Source: Caulobacteraceae bacterium (lineage in GTDB: Bacteria > Pseudomonadota > Alphaproteobacteria > Caulobacterales > Caulobacteraceae). From it: DNA of 5,267 nt. Below are positions 5,169 to 5,267 of this stretch, piece by piece (the first letter of the stretch is position 1; each line of letters starts with the position of its first letter). The position numbers and the translations under genes were made by a program. The notes under the pieces were generated by a model. That model was given only the letters and a program-made list of their open reading frames with translations, did no database searches and was not told where the DNA came from. Location of the stretch: the NCBI GenBank assembly GCA_013815405.1, contig JACDGF010000181.1, forward strand, positions 1 through 5,267, written 5' to 3'.

Positions 5169-5267
5169 ATGAAGCCCATCTCCATCGCGATCGGCGCCCT
5201 GGCGGCGCTTTGCGCGGCCGACAGTGCCGGCGCGGTCAGCAACACGACCAAAGGCGCGGCCGCGGGC
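5169..5267 (+). CDS. Small exported protein, N-terminal fragment (runs off window)
   Basis: Only the first 33 codons are present and no stop is reached. I do not recognise the family. The N-terminus looks like a Sec signal peptide: Lys2, then a hydrophobic core of about residues 4-17 (ISIAIGALAALCAA), then a plausible signal peptidase I site after Ala22 (AGA before VSNTT). Cys15 does not sit in a good lipobox because Leu precedes it, so a lipoprotein is unlikely. The visible mature part ends in KGAAAG, a Gly/Ala-rich run that could begin a glycine-zipper segment, though too little is visible to say. The start is well supported by GAGGAGA at 5156-5162, six bases before the ATG. It lies 46 bases after tRNA-Gly on the same strand and may share its transcript. 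Confidence 0.7.
   Translation, partial: MKPISIAIGALAALCAADSAGAVSNTTKGAAAG

Noticed and set aside
5169..5213. Lipoprotein signal with Cys15 as the modified residue
   Set aside because: The residue before the cysteine is Leu, where a lipobox needs Gly, Ala or Ser. A signal peptidase I site after Ala22 fits better.
4997..5251. Minus-strand open frame covering the tRNA
   Set aside because: Its RESNPRHSAWEADVLPLNYAR-like segment is the well-known artefact from translating the antisense of a tRNA gene.

Overview
This is a GC-rich chromosomal window that looks like an alphaproteobacterium, most likely Caulobacterales (Caulobacter or Phenylobacterium type). The grounds are the cluster argD / hslO / apaG / metZ / long-form dcd, the two-domain form of the dCTP deaminase, a tRNA promoter that resembles the Caulobacter housekeeping consensus, and G/C-rich intergenic palindromic repeats. 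The taxonomic call is inference. Almost all of the window is ordinary housekeeping DNA, and I see no phage, transposon, CRISPR or defence system.

Layout from left to right. The 3' end of argD (arginine biosynthesis, + strand) enters at the left edge and is translationally coupled by a GTGA overlap to hslO (redox chaperone Hsp33). A leftward operon follows, metZ then apaG (1491-3088), with stop and start overlapping in TGATG. metZ makes homocysteine by direct sulfhydrylation, and apaG is a small conserved beta-sandwich protein. Only 68 bp separate metZ from the divergent dcd gene (3157-4167, +), a duplicated-domain dCTP deaminase. A leftward gene (4346-4936) encodes an HD-domain protein with a complete set of candidate diiron ligands. 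At the right end are a tRNA-Gly(CCC) with encoded CCA, a short G/C hairpin, and the first 33 codons of a small exported protein cut by the window edge.

The main signal not explained by genes is a pair of related structured repeats of about 140-155 bp. One lies at each of the two convergent gene junctions (hslO><apaG and dcd><HD gene), both in the same orientation. They share near-identical arms and the same nested hairpins, while the loops have diverged. They may act as bidirectional terminators or be members of a dispersed non-autonomous repeat family. The other items worth checking are the PhnZ/MIOX-like ligand set of the HD protein, the uneven sharing of active-site motifs between the two halves of the deaminase, and the direct argD-hslO junction, where many relatives carry argF.
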